NCBI GenBank assembly: GCA_948467735.1
Contig: CAOKFN010000026.1
Coordinates: forward strand, 1 to 64,000
Length of the DNA stretch: 64,000 bases
Source of the DNA: an uncultured bacterium
Lineage (GTDB): Bacteria > Bacillota > Clostridia > Lachnospirales > Lachnospiraceae
Direction of reading: 5' to 3'
Made by a program: the position numbers and the translations under genes. A model generated the notes under the pieces. The model worked only from the letters and a program-made list of their open reading frames with translations, searched no databases and was not told the DNA's origin. Below, piece after piece: positions 36,576 to 46,800 of the stretch (its first letter is position 1; each line of letters opens with the position of its first letter).

Positions 36576-37070
36576 ATGAAAGCTGGAAGTATGGAAGGAT
36601 TGATTGGCGCAAGTATTAATATGAAGCTGTCGCGGACGCCCATGCGGGTATATAAGGAGGCGGAACGCAGAGGGGATACCGAGGTGATGGAGCGCGCTAT
36701 GGGGTATGTCTCGGATTTTCAGGAAAAGGCCCATGAGTGCGGCGACAGGGCGCAGGAAGAACTTGCCAAGGAATTGAAGGAGGAACGCAGAGAACAGGAA
36801 ATCCGGCGTGAACAGGCTCTGGAACGCAGGGAAGAGGCCAAAGAATATGCGGAAAAAATTCAGGAGCAGGATAACCCGGATACCCCCAAAGCAGACAGCG
36901 TGGAAATCAGTGCGGAAGGAAAGGCGGCGTCCCAAGACAATGGGCAGACAAAAAAGCCTGCCGAGACGGCTGGAAATACGGATGTAAAAATGTATACAAG
37001 CGAAGGAAAACCGATACAGGGCAATCCTTCCGAGGCGTCTGCCGATAAAAAAATTGATGTGACGGTTTAA
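36576..37070 (+). CDS. hypothetical charged coiled-coil protein
   Basis: 164 residues, AAGGAGG seven bases before the ATG. Residues ~45-95 are a highly charged helix (EELAKELKEERREQEIRREQ) likely to form a coiled coil. The last ~70 residues are polar and probably disordered. No membrane or signal segment and no family recognised. It ends before a strong terminator. Confidence 0.7.
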   Translation: MKAGSMEGLIGASINMKLSRTPMRVYKEAERRGDTEVMERAMGYVSDFQEKAHECGDRAQEELAKELKEERREQEIRREQALERREEAKEYAEKIQEQDNPDTPKADSVEISAEGKAASQDNGQTKKPAETAGNTDVKMYTSEGKPIQGNPSEASADKKIDVTV

Positions 37071-37100
37071 TGCCTGCCGAATCTGCGGTCTGCCGCAAAA

Positions 37101-38831
37101 CTATTTAATGAATACGGACTTGCCTTCAAAGGCGAATCCGTATTTTTTTATTCGTTCCGGCGCGACGCCCTCCGCCTCTAGCGACGCCGCGTAGTTTTTC
37201 AGCTCGATCTGCGCCAAGGCCGCCTCTGCGGTCTCTTCCAAGGATTTTTCATCCTCCGGGTCGCGCACTTTAAATTCTATAATGATTGCGTCGCCGCCTG
37301 CAGGGGAATTGTCAGCGCCGTCAATGTCCCCAAAGGCGGAGGGTTCTTTGCGCAGGCGCGGTTTTATTAATATATCATATCTTCCGAATCCGCTTTCCCG
37401 ATTGGAGACAATCAGGTATTTGTCTGCCAGCTCTACCATGAGGCCAAGTACAAAACCATGGTAGAATCGTTCCGGCTCCGCATATTTGGAAGGTTTGTTT
37501 CCCACATCAAAGAAGCTGAAAGTTGCGAGAGCCACTCTGTTCATGTAGACATTCATGGCTTTTCTGTCGCCGCATAGCAAAGCTTTGATGAAGTCATTGT
37601 AAGAAGGTGTAAACTGTGCAAACCATTCGTCTATCATCTGGCGGAACATAAGCCGGACTTCATTGTTGGTCAGCATAAGGTCATATTCGCCGATTCCGTT
37701 TTTGACCACATATCGGGCTATTCTTAGGTAGCCGCCGGACAGAAGCAGGCTCCAGACAGCGGATTCATTATGGTTCAGCTGGCTGAAGACAATTTGTTCG
37801 TCGATTCGTGTGTGAAATGATTTTCCGTTCAGCAGGTCTTCCATTATGATTTTTATGTCCCGGCTTCCTTCTCGAATTAATTTTCCCGCAAGACTATTGC
37901 TGCTGGTGTTTGCCCAATAGGTAAAAAATACTCTCTTATCCAAGTAGTTTATAATGGACCATGGGTTATAGATATCTGTCAATCTGCCGAAAGAAAAGCC
38001 GTCGTACCATTTCCTCGCTTCCCCTTCTTTTTCGGAGAGACCATATTCCTTCAAGGCGGCGGAGACCTCCTGCTGTGTAAAGCCAAAGGAATCCTGATAT
38101 TTTTCCGAAGTCGCGGTGATGATTTCAAGATTATTTAAGTCAGAGAAGATGGATTCCTTGCTGATTCTGGTAATGCCTGTCATAATTGCCCGGTCAAGAC
38201 AGGGGTTTGTTTTAAAGGCGGCTTGGAAGAGATTTCTGGTAAATGCCGTCAGCTCCTGCCAATAGCCGTGAACATATGCTTCCTGTAAAGGAGTGTCATA
38301 TTCGTCAAGCAGAATAATGACTTTTTTGCCATAATAACGCATTAAATAATTTGACAGTGCATTGAGAGAATCCGAAGCCAGATAATCCTCCATCTCAACG
38401 GATATTTTGTGATAATCTTCTTTTTCTTTATCATTTAACAGACTGCCTTCCAGCAGAAAATCGTATTTGTTATATAAATTTCTGATAATCTGGCATATTT
38501 TTTTTCGTGCATTGGAAAAGGTGATTTCCTTCACCTTGGCAAAGCTGAGGGAAATCACCGGATAAGTTCCTTGAAGACGGCGGTATTTTTCCTCGCTCCA
38601 TATAAATAGATGCTCAAATAAATCCCTGCGGCCGGCGTATTCAAGGGAAAAGAACTGCTCTACCATACTGATATTCAAGGTTTTGCCGAAGCGCCGGGGA
38701 CGGGTGATTAATGTGACCGCATCGCCGTTTTCCCACCATTCTTTAATGAATCTTGTTTTGTCTATATAAAAATAGTCATTTTGAATCAGCTGAGCAAAAT
38801 CCTGATGTCCAATGCCGACTGTTCTTGCCAT
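37101..38831 (-). CDS. AAA-ATPase-like protein with PD-(D/E)XK nuclease-like C-terminus
   Basis: 576 residues. The N-terminal part (QLIQNDYFYIDKTRFIKEWW, P-loop-like RPRRFGKT, then VIILLDEYDTPLQEA) is the PF09820 AAA-ATPase-like domain. The C-terminus has the PDDEXK_9 core (SGFGRYDILIKP ... IIIEFKV, catalytic-type D, E and K). These proteins are abundant, often multi-copy, in gut Bacteroides and Clostridia; their role is unproven, with defence or mobile-element links suggested. GGAGGC precedes the ATG. Confidence 0.85.
   Translation of the reverse strand: MARTVGIGHQDFAQLIQNDYFYIDKTRFIKEWWENGDAVTLITRPRRFGKTLNISMVEQFFSLEYAGRRDLFEHLFIWSEEKYRRLQGTYPVISLSFAKVKEITFSNARKKICQIIRNLYNKYDFLLEGSLLNDKEKEDYHKISVEMEDYLASDSLNALSNYLMRYYGKKVIILLDEYDTPLQEAYVHGYWQELTAFTRNLFQAAFKTNPCLDRAIMTGITRISKESIFSDLNNLEIITATSEKYQDSFGFTQQEVSAALKEYGLSEKEGEARKWYDGFSFGRLTDIYNPWSIINYLDKRVFFTYWANTSSNSLAGKLIREGSRDIKIIMEDLLNGKSFHTRIDEQIVFSQLNHNESAVWSLLLSGGYLRIARYVVKNGIGEYDLMLTNNEVRLMFRQMIDEWFAQFTPSYNDFIKALLCGDRKAMNVYMNRVALATFSFFDVGNKPSKYAEPERFYHGFVLGLMVELADKYLIVSNRESGFGRYDILIKPRLRKEPSAFGDIDGADNSPAGGDAIIIEFKVRDPEDEKSLEETAEAALAQIELKNYAASLEAEGVAPERIKKYGFAFEGKSVFIK
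37111..37149 (+). terminator. rho-independent terminator inside the convergent gene's 3' end
   Basis: AATACGGA / TCCGTATT with an inner GCCTT/AAGGC helix and a run of seven T. It terminates the hypothetical gene from the left while encoding the last codons of the gene on the opposite strand. Confidence 0.75.
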
Positions 38832-39046
38832 GGCTGCCTCCTGTTAAATATGCTCATTTTATGAGATTTTCCCATACTGGTCTGCGGAAAATTCCATTGA
38901 GGATGTCTATTGTATTTTTGTTTCGGTTCTATTACACCATATCATATTCCGGAGGAAAATAAAAGATAATTTATGATTATCGCGCAGGTTTATAGGTATA
39001 TTGCGCAATTCATACTGTTTAACGATTTCACTTGCCGTGAAACCAG

Positions 39047-39109
39047 ACTGCATAACGCTGACTGGTTCAATCGCATGATTATATTAGGCAGTATTCGGCG
39101 TTATGCAGT
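39047..39109 (+). repeat. dispersed hairpin element, copy B
   Basis: 63 bases bounded by ACTGCATAACGCTG and CGGCGTTATGCAGT (inverted, one mismatch). It is related to copy A at 27551-27614 when copy A is read on the - strand. It lies in the 420-base divergent gap 38832-39254, upstream of a promoter for the membrane protein. Confidence 0.7.
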
Positions 39110-39139
39110 ATAGATTCCCCGTCCGTTCAGGAATGCATC

Positions 39140-39168
39140 TTGAAATTCGCCCCATATGATAGTATACT
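39140..39168 (+). promoter_or_regulatory. promoter of the membrane protein gene
   Basis: TTGAAA and TATACT are separated by 17 bases, about 90 bases before the ATG at 39255. Confidence 0.55.
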
Positions 39169-39254
39169 GGAACTATCAAAGAAATCTGCCGGAAGAGGCT
39201 TTGGGAAGGGCCGCGTGAAGACCGGCGCCGGATTTCGGAAGGCTGGTATATGTG

Positions 39255-41399
39255 ATGCGGGCATGGAAGAGTCTCAATCAGGAACAAAAGCGCAGATGGA
39301 TGAACCTGCTGGAAAATTTATTTCTGGTGGCGCTGTTTTTTTATCCTCTGCGCCATATAGGAGAGGGTATTGATTTCCGAGATACAGGATATAATTATGC
39401 GAATTTCCAGTACATGGGAACGGAGCATATGGATTCCATGTGGCTGTTTTCCACTTATCTGGCAAATGCTTTGGGTAATCTGCTGATGGGTCTTCCCAAG
39501 GCGGATACAATGATGGGGATGAATCTCTATACGGGGCTGTTCGTGAGTCTGCTGGCGCTTGCTGGCTATTTCTTCTGTACCAGAAAACTGAAAATGCCAA
39601 AGGCGCTGACCTTTCTGGGGGAGATGATGGCTGTCAGCCTGTGCTGGTGCCCGACGGCGCTTCTGTACAATTATCTGACCTATGTGCTTTTTCTGGGAGC
39701 GTTTATATTATTATACTGCGGATTGTGCATGGAATCGGGGCCCGCCATAACCCCGGGATATTCCATGGAAGTAAGATATTTTGTCATGGAAAAGCATTTT
39801 AAGAAGCAGGGGCGGTATCTGGCAGGGGCGGGAGCCCTGCTGGGAGCCAACGTGCTGGTGCGCTTTTCCAATCTGGCGGAGGCGGCCATGATTGCGGCGG
39901 TCTGGGCCTATGATGTGATTCTTTGGCTGGAGGGGCGGAAGCTGGTTTTGATGAAGAAGGCGGGGAAGGAAAGCGATGCGGTCAGGGAAGCGGCGTTCAT
40001 CACAGGGGAAGGCTTCTGGCACAGGCTGGGACGGCATACGCTCTGGTGTCTGGCAGGATATGCGGCGGCTTTGGGGGCGCTTTTGGGATATATGCATCTT
40101 AAGTATGGTCTGGGGGAGTATATCGCAGGCATCCGGCGGCTTTTTGCCATGACGGAAACCGCGGTGGACTATAAAGCGGAATCCATGCTGACGGGCATGC
40201 TGTGGGACTACAGGGAAAATCTGTATTGGGTACTGCGCATCGGAATCATTGCGGCGGCGGGAATTTTGCTGTTTTTCCTGACGGACAAGCTGGAAGCTTG
40301 GATACGCAGGAGGAGCGGCGCAATAAATGAAACGGGGGAAGAGGAGGCGGAACCGAGATCAGGAGCAAGGCTTCCAATGGAAGCGGGATCGAGATCAGGA
40401 GCAAGGCTCCCCAAGGAAGCAGGGCCGAAATCATCGGCAAGCCTCCCCAAAGAAACAGAGCCGAAGGCGGCGAAATTCCTCCATGTGACGGTCAGGCTGT
40501 TCTGGGCGGCGGTCTGCGCGGCCATGCTGGGATGGCTGTATTACCGGGGATTCTGCTCGTTATTATTCTACAGCTATGACCCTATCCGGCGGCCCTGCAT
40601 CCTGTTTTTGATGCTGGCCATGCTGATTGGGGCCATTCGGATTTTCCAGAGAAGCTGTCCCCGGGAAGAGAAGCTCTTAAGCGGCATGGTGATACTGGTT
40701 ATTCTGTTGACTTCCATAGGCAGCAACAATAAAACCTTTCCCAGCTGGAACAATTTGTTCGTGGCGGCGCCCTATACCTTCTGGGAGAGCTGGAAATTTA
40801 TCCGCGGCGGAGAGAAGAAAGCAGCCGTGCTTTTCCCCATAAAGGCAGTCCTTTTGGCCTTTTTGGGAATGTGCCTGTTTCAGTCCGCGGGCTTCGGGGC
40901 GACGTTTGTCTTCGCGGAGTCCACGGGGGTGCGGAATGCCGATTCCTATGTGGAAAATAACGAGGTGCTGAAAAATATCAGAATGCCCGAAGACAGAGCG
41001 AGGCTCTTGACGGAACTCAGCGCATATGTGAAGGAGAACGGCCTTCAGGGAAAGGAAGTGATTCTCTACGGGGAGATTCCGGCCCTGTCCTATTATCTAC
41101 AGATGCCTTCGGCCTTCAATCCATGGAGCGACCTGCGTTCCTATGGTCTGGAAATCATGGAGAAGGACATGGCCGAGCTGGAAGAGGAGATGGCGGAGGG
41201 AAAATCGGAAAAACCGGTCATTATTTTGGAGAACACCCACGCCCTCTATGTGGAAGGCGGCCCGGAGGCTCTGGCCGCGGCGGGAGTAAAGTCGGAGGCC
41301 ATAGAAAATGACGGCAAGTGGAAGCTGATTGTGGAATTTATGGAAAAATACGGATACGGACAGGTTCTGCGCAATGAAAAATTTGCCATATATCGATGA
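39255..41399 (+). CDS. polytopic membrane protein, possible GT-C glycosyltransferase
   Basis: 714 residues with about ten to twelve hydrophobic helices and a soluble C-terminal domain (~540-714). An acidic GEGIDFRDTGYNYANFQYM after the first helix resembles the catalytic Asp loop of GT-C lipid-linked-sugar transferases, but this is inference and the family is not recognised. Residues ~368-403 contain three 12-residue repeats in a cytoplasmic-looking loop. GTG 39252 directly precedes ATG 39255; GGAAGG is about 13 bases upstream. Confidence 0.7.
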   Translation: MRAWKSLNQEQKRRWMNLLENLFLVALFFYPLRHIGEGIDFRDTGYNYANFQYMGTEHMDSMWLFSTYLANALGNLLMGLPKADTMMGMNLYTGLFVSLLALAGYFFCTRKLKMPKALTFLGEMMAVSLCWCPTALLYNYLTYVLFLGAFILLYCGLCMESGPAITPGYSMEVRYFVMEKHFKKQGRYLAGAGALLGANVLVRFSNLAEAAMIAAVWAYDVILWLEGRKLVLMKKAGKESDAVREAAFITGEGFWHRLGRHTLWCLAGYAAALGALLGYMHLKYGLGEYIAGIRRLFAMTETAVDYKAESMLTGMLWDYRENLYWVLRIGIIAAAGILLFFLTDKLEAWIRRRSGAINETGEEEAEPRSGARLPMEAGSRSGARLPKEAGPKSSASLPKETEPKAAKFLHVTVRLFWAAVCAAMLGWLYYRGFCSLLFYSYDPIRRPCILFLMLAMLIGAIRIFQRSCPREEKLLSGMVILVILLTSIGSNNKTFPSWNNLFVAAPYTFWESWKFIRGGEKKAAVLFPIKAVLLAFLGMCLFQSAGFGATFVFAESTGVRNADSYVENNEVLKNIRMPEDRARLLTELSAYVKENGLQGKEVILYGEIPALSYYLQMPSAFNPWSDLRSYGLEIMEKDMAELEEEMAEGKSEKPVIILENTHALYVEGGPEALAAAGVKSEAIENDGKWKLIVEFMEKYGYGQVLRNEKFAIYR
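40354..40461 (+). repeat. three 36-bp in-frame repeats
   Basis: Units at 40354, 40390 and 40426 encode RSGARLPMEAGS, RSGARLPKEAGP and KSSASLPKETEP in the membrane protein. Confidence 0.85.
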
Positions 41400-41497
41400 T
41401 GGATCAAGCATGCGCCGCGGGAAATCCGGCTTAGAAGGGGCATGGGGGCGTCAAAATGGATGGAAAGCGGGGAAGTGCCCATGGTTTCCGATTTTTC

Positions 41498-41526
41498 TTT
41501 ACATGCTCCCGACGGAATGATAAAAT
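41498..41526 (+). promoter_or_regulatory. promoter of the DUF4157 gene
   Basis: TTTACA-N17-TAAAAT ending about 20 bases before the first candidate ATG. It implies a short leader and transcription independent of the upstream membrane protein. Confidence 0.55.
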
Positions 41527-41546
41527 AAACTGGTATAGGAATTTTG

Positions 41547-43709
41547 ATGTATGAAGAGAGGGCCGCTATGTTTCAAGAGCTGACAAAAAACGAAGAACGC
41601 ATCGTCCGAAAGAATTTACCGCAGAACAGGACAGGAATTCCGGTCCGGCTGAAGGAACGTTTCGAGAGAGGGTCAGGTTTTTCGCTGGAGGATGTGCGCG
41701 TTCATTATCGTTCCGACGAACCCGCAAAGCTGGGGGCGCTTGCGTATACTCAGGGCAGTCATGTATATCTTGGAACAGGGCAGGAACGCTTTCTCTCCCA
41801 TGAACTGGGGCATGTGATCCAGCAGAAACGGGGAAATGTTCCTCCGCGCGGAAGCATAAACGGAGCAGGGATCAACGACGACCCGCGGCTGGAACGGGAA
41901 GCGGACAAAATGGCGGAAGAGCTGGAACGGGCAAAATTACCGGAACAGGCAGACAGCCCTTTCGCGCGGGAACTGCCGGAACAGGCAGATATCTCTGCCG
42001 CGCGGGAAATGTCGGCGGGCGCAGGCTTCAGAGAGAGCACGCGGCGGGGCGGGCGGCCTGTGATACAGCGGAAGGGTGTCGCGGGCGTGACGCTGTCGAT
42101 GGTGCAGAATATCAGGCTTCCCGCGAAAAGCGTGTGTGTGGACACCTTGACCTTCGGAGACAGATTTGACACGGGATTAAAGAAAAAAGTGATGAAGAAC
42201 GGAAGAGAGGTTCTGTTGAAAAGCGGAAAGCCCCAGCTGGCGGACGTGGAAGGGGATCATACGATAGCTGACGTTTTTGTGAAAAAATATCAGAAGGATT
42301 ATCTGAAAGAAAAAAATCTGGCGGAGGCCTTGAACTTCTATGGAAATTTGGCGGGGGAGATTTTGGGCGATGCGCCCCCGGAAAGGTTTGCGGGAGATAT
42401 CGAAGGGTTTATGGAAAAGCGTTATCATGAATCGCAGGATTTAGCCCATAAAACCATACAATACGTAAATTTTGCGGAATCGAAATCAGGAGAAGGTTTT
42501 CTCCTAAAAGAGTGGAACGTTTTGTTCAAGGATGTGGTGGAGTCCTATAATCGGGCCTATGCCAAGAGCCTGCTCTCCACACAGGGGAAGGGCACCGGCG
42601 GACATGGGGAGGGCACAAGCGTAAAGGCCCTAAAGCGGGTGAAGCACTCGGCACCGGAAGGAGTGTCGCCGGAGGATTTGAGGCGGATAGAATCACTGAT
42701 AGACTTAGGCTCGGTTAATACCCTGCAGCAGCCGGACGTTCTGGGACAGTACCGCACCATCGCCGGCATACCGCTGAAGGAAGCCGAGGCCCTGCTGGGG
42801 AAACCTGCGGTATATCAGACTTCCGGCAGGGACGTCTTAAGGCGGGCGGACCCGAACATATTTTACGCAGGGGTACAGGACGCCGTGAAAGTCCGCTTTG
42901 ATGTTATGAAGAATGCGGCCATAGACAGCCGCAGGAGAAATCATGAGAGATATGACTGTAAGAGACAGCTGCAGCTGGCGCTTGCGGAATTCTCGAAAGA
43001 AGAAGAAGCTGCCGCGGTGATAGGCCAAATTGCCGAAAGGCGCCGGATTCCGGAGGATAGGGTCGGAAGGCCCCATCTCATAGCGGCGGCATTATCCAAT
43101 GAACTGGCCGGTTATGAGGACGGGCTGAAACGGCTGTCGGATATCTATGAGGAGATTGAGGACGATTTATGGAAATGTTTTGATCCGGAAGAGGGCTTTG
43201 CGGTAGAAAATATTCTTCCCATCGCCGATAAAATAGAGAGGGCGAAGCTGTATTTGGACGAACTGGAAGGAAGGTTTACGGGGTCTGCCGGACGGGAGCC
43301 GGGTTTCTTTCAAATATTTCCCCAATATGGGGAATTTCTTGGGAGATATTTCAACGGCTTGAGGATTCAAAAGCAGAGGCTGAGCGAGCTGTTTGACGCT
43401 CCCGAAGGAGGGTTATCCCTTTGGGAGTATGCGGCGGATTTGGCTCATACCGTTCGGGAGGTTGACTCGCTGAACATGGGGGAGAGGCTTTCCACAGGGG
43501 ACTATGGGGAATTGGCGGAAAGGCTTGCGCCCCACGATGAAAAGATTTGGACGGCGTTAAAGTACGGAAAAGAGGCGGAGGGCATTATGAATGTCATTTA
43601 TGAACATATTGAGGCAGCCATGCAGGAGGACAAAAAAGTGCGGGAGTGGCTGCATGACGCCGGAACCCAGCTATTGGGAGACTTGGAAAAACATATGGCG
43701 GGGAGCTGA
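41547..43709 (+). CDS. DUF4157 (HELGH) protein with large uncharacterised C-terminus
   Basis: 720 residues. Residues ~20-100 are DUF4157: FSLEDVRVHYRSDEPAKLGA, then the zinc-protease-like HELGH in FLSHELGHVIQQKRG. This domain is best known at the N-terminus of effectors of contractile injection systems and other polymorphic-toxin-like proteins. The middle ~120-180 is low complexity with two near-repeats around ARELPEQAD. The remaining ~540 residues are helical and match nothing I recognise. No signal peptide, no immunity gene or injection-system gene nearby. The start could instead be ATG 41568, which has GAGAGGG before it. Confidence 0.75.
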   Translation: MYEERAAMFQELTKNEERIVRKNLPQNRTGIPVRLKERFERGSGFSLEDVRVHYRSDEPAKLGALAYTQGSHVYLGTGQERFLSHELGHVIQQKRGNVPPRGSINGAGINDDPRLEREADKMAEELERAKLPEQADSPFARELPEQADISAAREMSAGAGFRESTRRGGRPVIQRKGVAGVTLSMVQNIRLPAKSVCVDTLTFGDRFDTGLKKKVMKNGREVLLKSGKPQLADVEGDHTIADVFVKKYQKDYLKEKNLAEALNFYGNLAGEILGDAPPERFAGDIEGFMEKRYHESQDLAHKTIQYVNFAESKSGEGFLLKEWNVLFKDVVESYNRAYAKSLLSTQGKGTGGHGEGTSVKALKRVKHSAPEGVSPEDLRRIESLIDLGSVNTLQQPDVLGQYRTIAGIPLKEAEALLGKPAVYQTSGRDVLRRADPNIFYAGVQDAVKVRFDVMKNAAIDSRRRNHERYDCKRQLQLALAEFSKEEEAAAVIGQIAERRRIPEDRVGRPHLIAAALSNELAGYEDGLKRLSDIYEEIEDDLWKCFDPEEGFAVENILPIADKIERAKLYLDELEGRFTGSAGREPGFFQIFPQYGEFLGRYFNGLRIQKQRLSELFDAPEGGLSLWEYAADLAHTVREVDSLNMGERLSTGDYGELAERLAPHDEKIWTALKYGKEAEGIMNVIYEHIEAAMQEDKKVREWLHDAGTQLLGDLEKHMAGS

Positions 43710-43805
43710 GTCGATTGGTTTTTGCGGGATATCCGACGGAAAGCGCGTGCGGAGAGGAAAAGAAGGGGGTTCGCCGCTTTTTAGGAATAGATTCGGGAGG
43801 GAATT

Positions 43806-46800
43806 ATGATGAAGGGAAGAAGAAAGTCATTACAGGAAGCAGGATATGTGCTGCTTCTGCTGGCGGCTATCATTGTTTTGTTTCATTGGTACACTGTGCA
43901 GAACAGCCGCCGCATGGAGGAACGGAATAAAGATTATGCGGCGGATTCGGCCCAGCGGAAGGCGGTGCAGATTGACGCTGAGTTAAGCAATGCGCTGAAC
44001 CTGATCAATACGTATTCTTATTATGTAGGACAAAGTCTTGACGGCCCGATGGTTGACGCCGGTGCGCTGACACAGATGGCGGCCGATTCCGTCTTTGACA
44101 TTGTGGTATTTACCGATGCGGACGGGACGGATCATGCCCCGGACGGCCGGACGGCGGATGTGAGCGGACGGAATTTCTATCGCGACGGAATGGCTGGGAA
44201 CAGCGGGGTTGAAATTATATTTGACCCTTATTTATTTCAGGAGACCATGGCATGCTTTTATGCGCCGGTTACTTATCAGGGAGAGATCATCGGTGTGCTG
44301 AGAGGGGCCTATATGGCGGAAGAATATCTGCGGGAAATGCTTTTCACCACTTATTTTGACGAGCCGGCGGATGTGTTCCTCTGTATGCCCAACGGCAGGA
44401 TTATTGCAAGCTCCGATACGAACAGATATGAGGGAGAGGTTCTGGATATACTGAAAGGCTCCGGCGTCATTGACGAGAAAACGGCCCAAAGCGCAAGGGT
44501 ACTGCTTTCCAATGGGGAAGAGGGCGCTTTTATCTGTGATTCCCGAAGCAAAACGGACAATCTCTGCGTGACACGCCTTCGGGAAAACGGATTTGTTCTT
44601 GTGCAGACCTTTCCTAAGAATGTCACACAGGGCATGATCAGGGCTGAAAACCGTGTGGGGATTTGGCTGGAAGCAATGCTGGCGGGATTGTTCGTCATAT
44701 ACATCATTGCCCTTCTGGTGCGGGCCGGACGGGAGAAGAAGCTTCTGGAACGGGAAAACCGTGAGATGGGATATATTATCAACGGCGTCAACACCTTGTT
44801 TACCCGTTATGCCATGGTGGATTTCGAGGCGGGAACCTATGAATATCTGGCGGGGACAAAGCCGGAGGGGGACAGAATCGCCGCCAGCGGCAGATATGAA
44901 GATTTGGTAAGCTATCTGCGTGAGATTCATGTGGATGAAAATGCAGGAAAAGAGTTTGCGGCGCAGATTGCGGCGGAGTCAGTCATTGAGGCAATGAAAG
45001 AACGTGACGACCTGCGTTTTGAATGTCATATACTGCGGTCGGAGCAGCCGGAATGGGAGCATGTGAATATCATCTCTCTGGAGAGGAAAGAGGGAAGAGT
45101 AAGCAAGGTTCTGTTTATCAAGCAGAATATTACGGACGTCAAGGAAAAGGAACTGCGGATTCAGGCGGAAATGTCCCGGGCGAACCGAAAGGAAAGGCAG
45201 TATCGGATTGCCATTACTTCCGGGGCTTTCAGCAGTTTTGAATTTAATTTGACGAAGGACCGCATTGAACAGGATATCAGATATGTTGTTGACGGAGAAG
45301 AGTTGTCTCTGCTTCAGGAAGCGGGATTGGAAGCTCCCTGCAGTGCGTCGGAATGCTTTGAACGGTGGAAGCGGTTTGTCTCAAAGGAGTCCTTGGAGGA
45401 ATATTCCGGCGTAGTAAATACGGAATATTTAAACGAGCGTTTTCGGCAGGGAGACGCGGAAGTAGTAATTGATTATTGGGAGGAAAATGCTTCCGGAAGA
45501 AAGCTTTGCGTGCGTCAGTCGTTTATTATGACCCGGGATAATGATACGGAAGACATTATGGTAATGGTGGTGTCGAAGGAGATTACGGGACAGGTTTTGA
45601 AGCAGAAGGAACAGACGCAGGCTCTTCAGGACGCCTTGATGCAGGCCCAGCACGCCAACAGGGCCAAGACCACCTTCCTGTCCAATATGTCCCATGACAT
45701 AAGGACGCCCATGAACGCGATTATCGGATTTGCCACCATTGCGGTAAGCCATATCGACAATAGGGATCAGGTCAGGGACTGCCTGCAGAAGGTGCTTTCT
45801 TCCAGCAATCATCTGCTCAGCCTGATCAACGATATTCTGGATATGAGCAGGATTGAGAGCGGAAAGGTGCAGATTAAGGAGCAGGAATGCAATATTTCCG
45901 AGCTGATGCACAATCTGGTGAACATTATCCAGCCTCAGGTGAAGGCAAAGCAGCTGGAATTGTTTATCGATACCTTTGAAGTGGCCAATGAGGACGTTAT
46001 AGCGGATTCTTTGAAGCTGAATCAGGTGTTTATCAATCTGTTGAGCAACGCGGTGAAATATACTCCGGCGGGAGGGACCATCTCCTTCCGCATCATGCAG
46101 AAAACCACCTTCCGCCATGGATACGGCGATTATATTTTTATCGTCAAAGACAGCGGCATCGGGATGTCGGAGGAATTTGTAAAGCATATTTTCGAGCCTT
46201 TCGAGCGGGAGTCCACCGTCACTCGGTCAGGTATTGAAGGTACGGGGCTTGGCATGGCCATCACGAAGAATATCGTGGAAATGATGAACGGAACTATCAG
46301 CGTGGAGAGCGAGGTGGGAAGAGGAAGCACATTTACGGTGGAAATCACATTAAAATTACAGGATGTGGAGAAAAATGCGGCTCAGATTAAGGAGCTTGAC
46401 GGGCTGCGCGCATTGGTGGTGGATGATGATTTCAATGTATGTGACAGCGTGAGCAAAATGCTGAAGCAGATCGGAATGCGAGCCGAGTGGACCACGTCCG
46501 GCAGGGAGGCGGCTTATCGGGCGAAGGCCGCCCATGAGGAAGGGGATTCCTACCATACTTATATTATTGACTGGCAGATGCCGGAGACCAGCGGCATTGA
46601 AACCGCAAGAAGAATCCGCAGCGCGGTGGGAAATGAGGCGCCCATTATTATCCTTACCGCCTATGACTGGTCCGACATTGAGGACGAGGCGAAGGAGGCG
46701 GGAGTAACGGCGTTCTGTGCGAAACCGCTCTTTATGTCGGATTTGAAGGCGGCACTGCTGGCGGCAAATAACATGATTGACAGGGAGGATGAAGCCGCGG

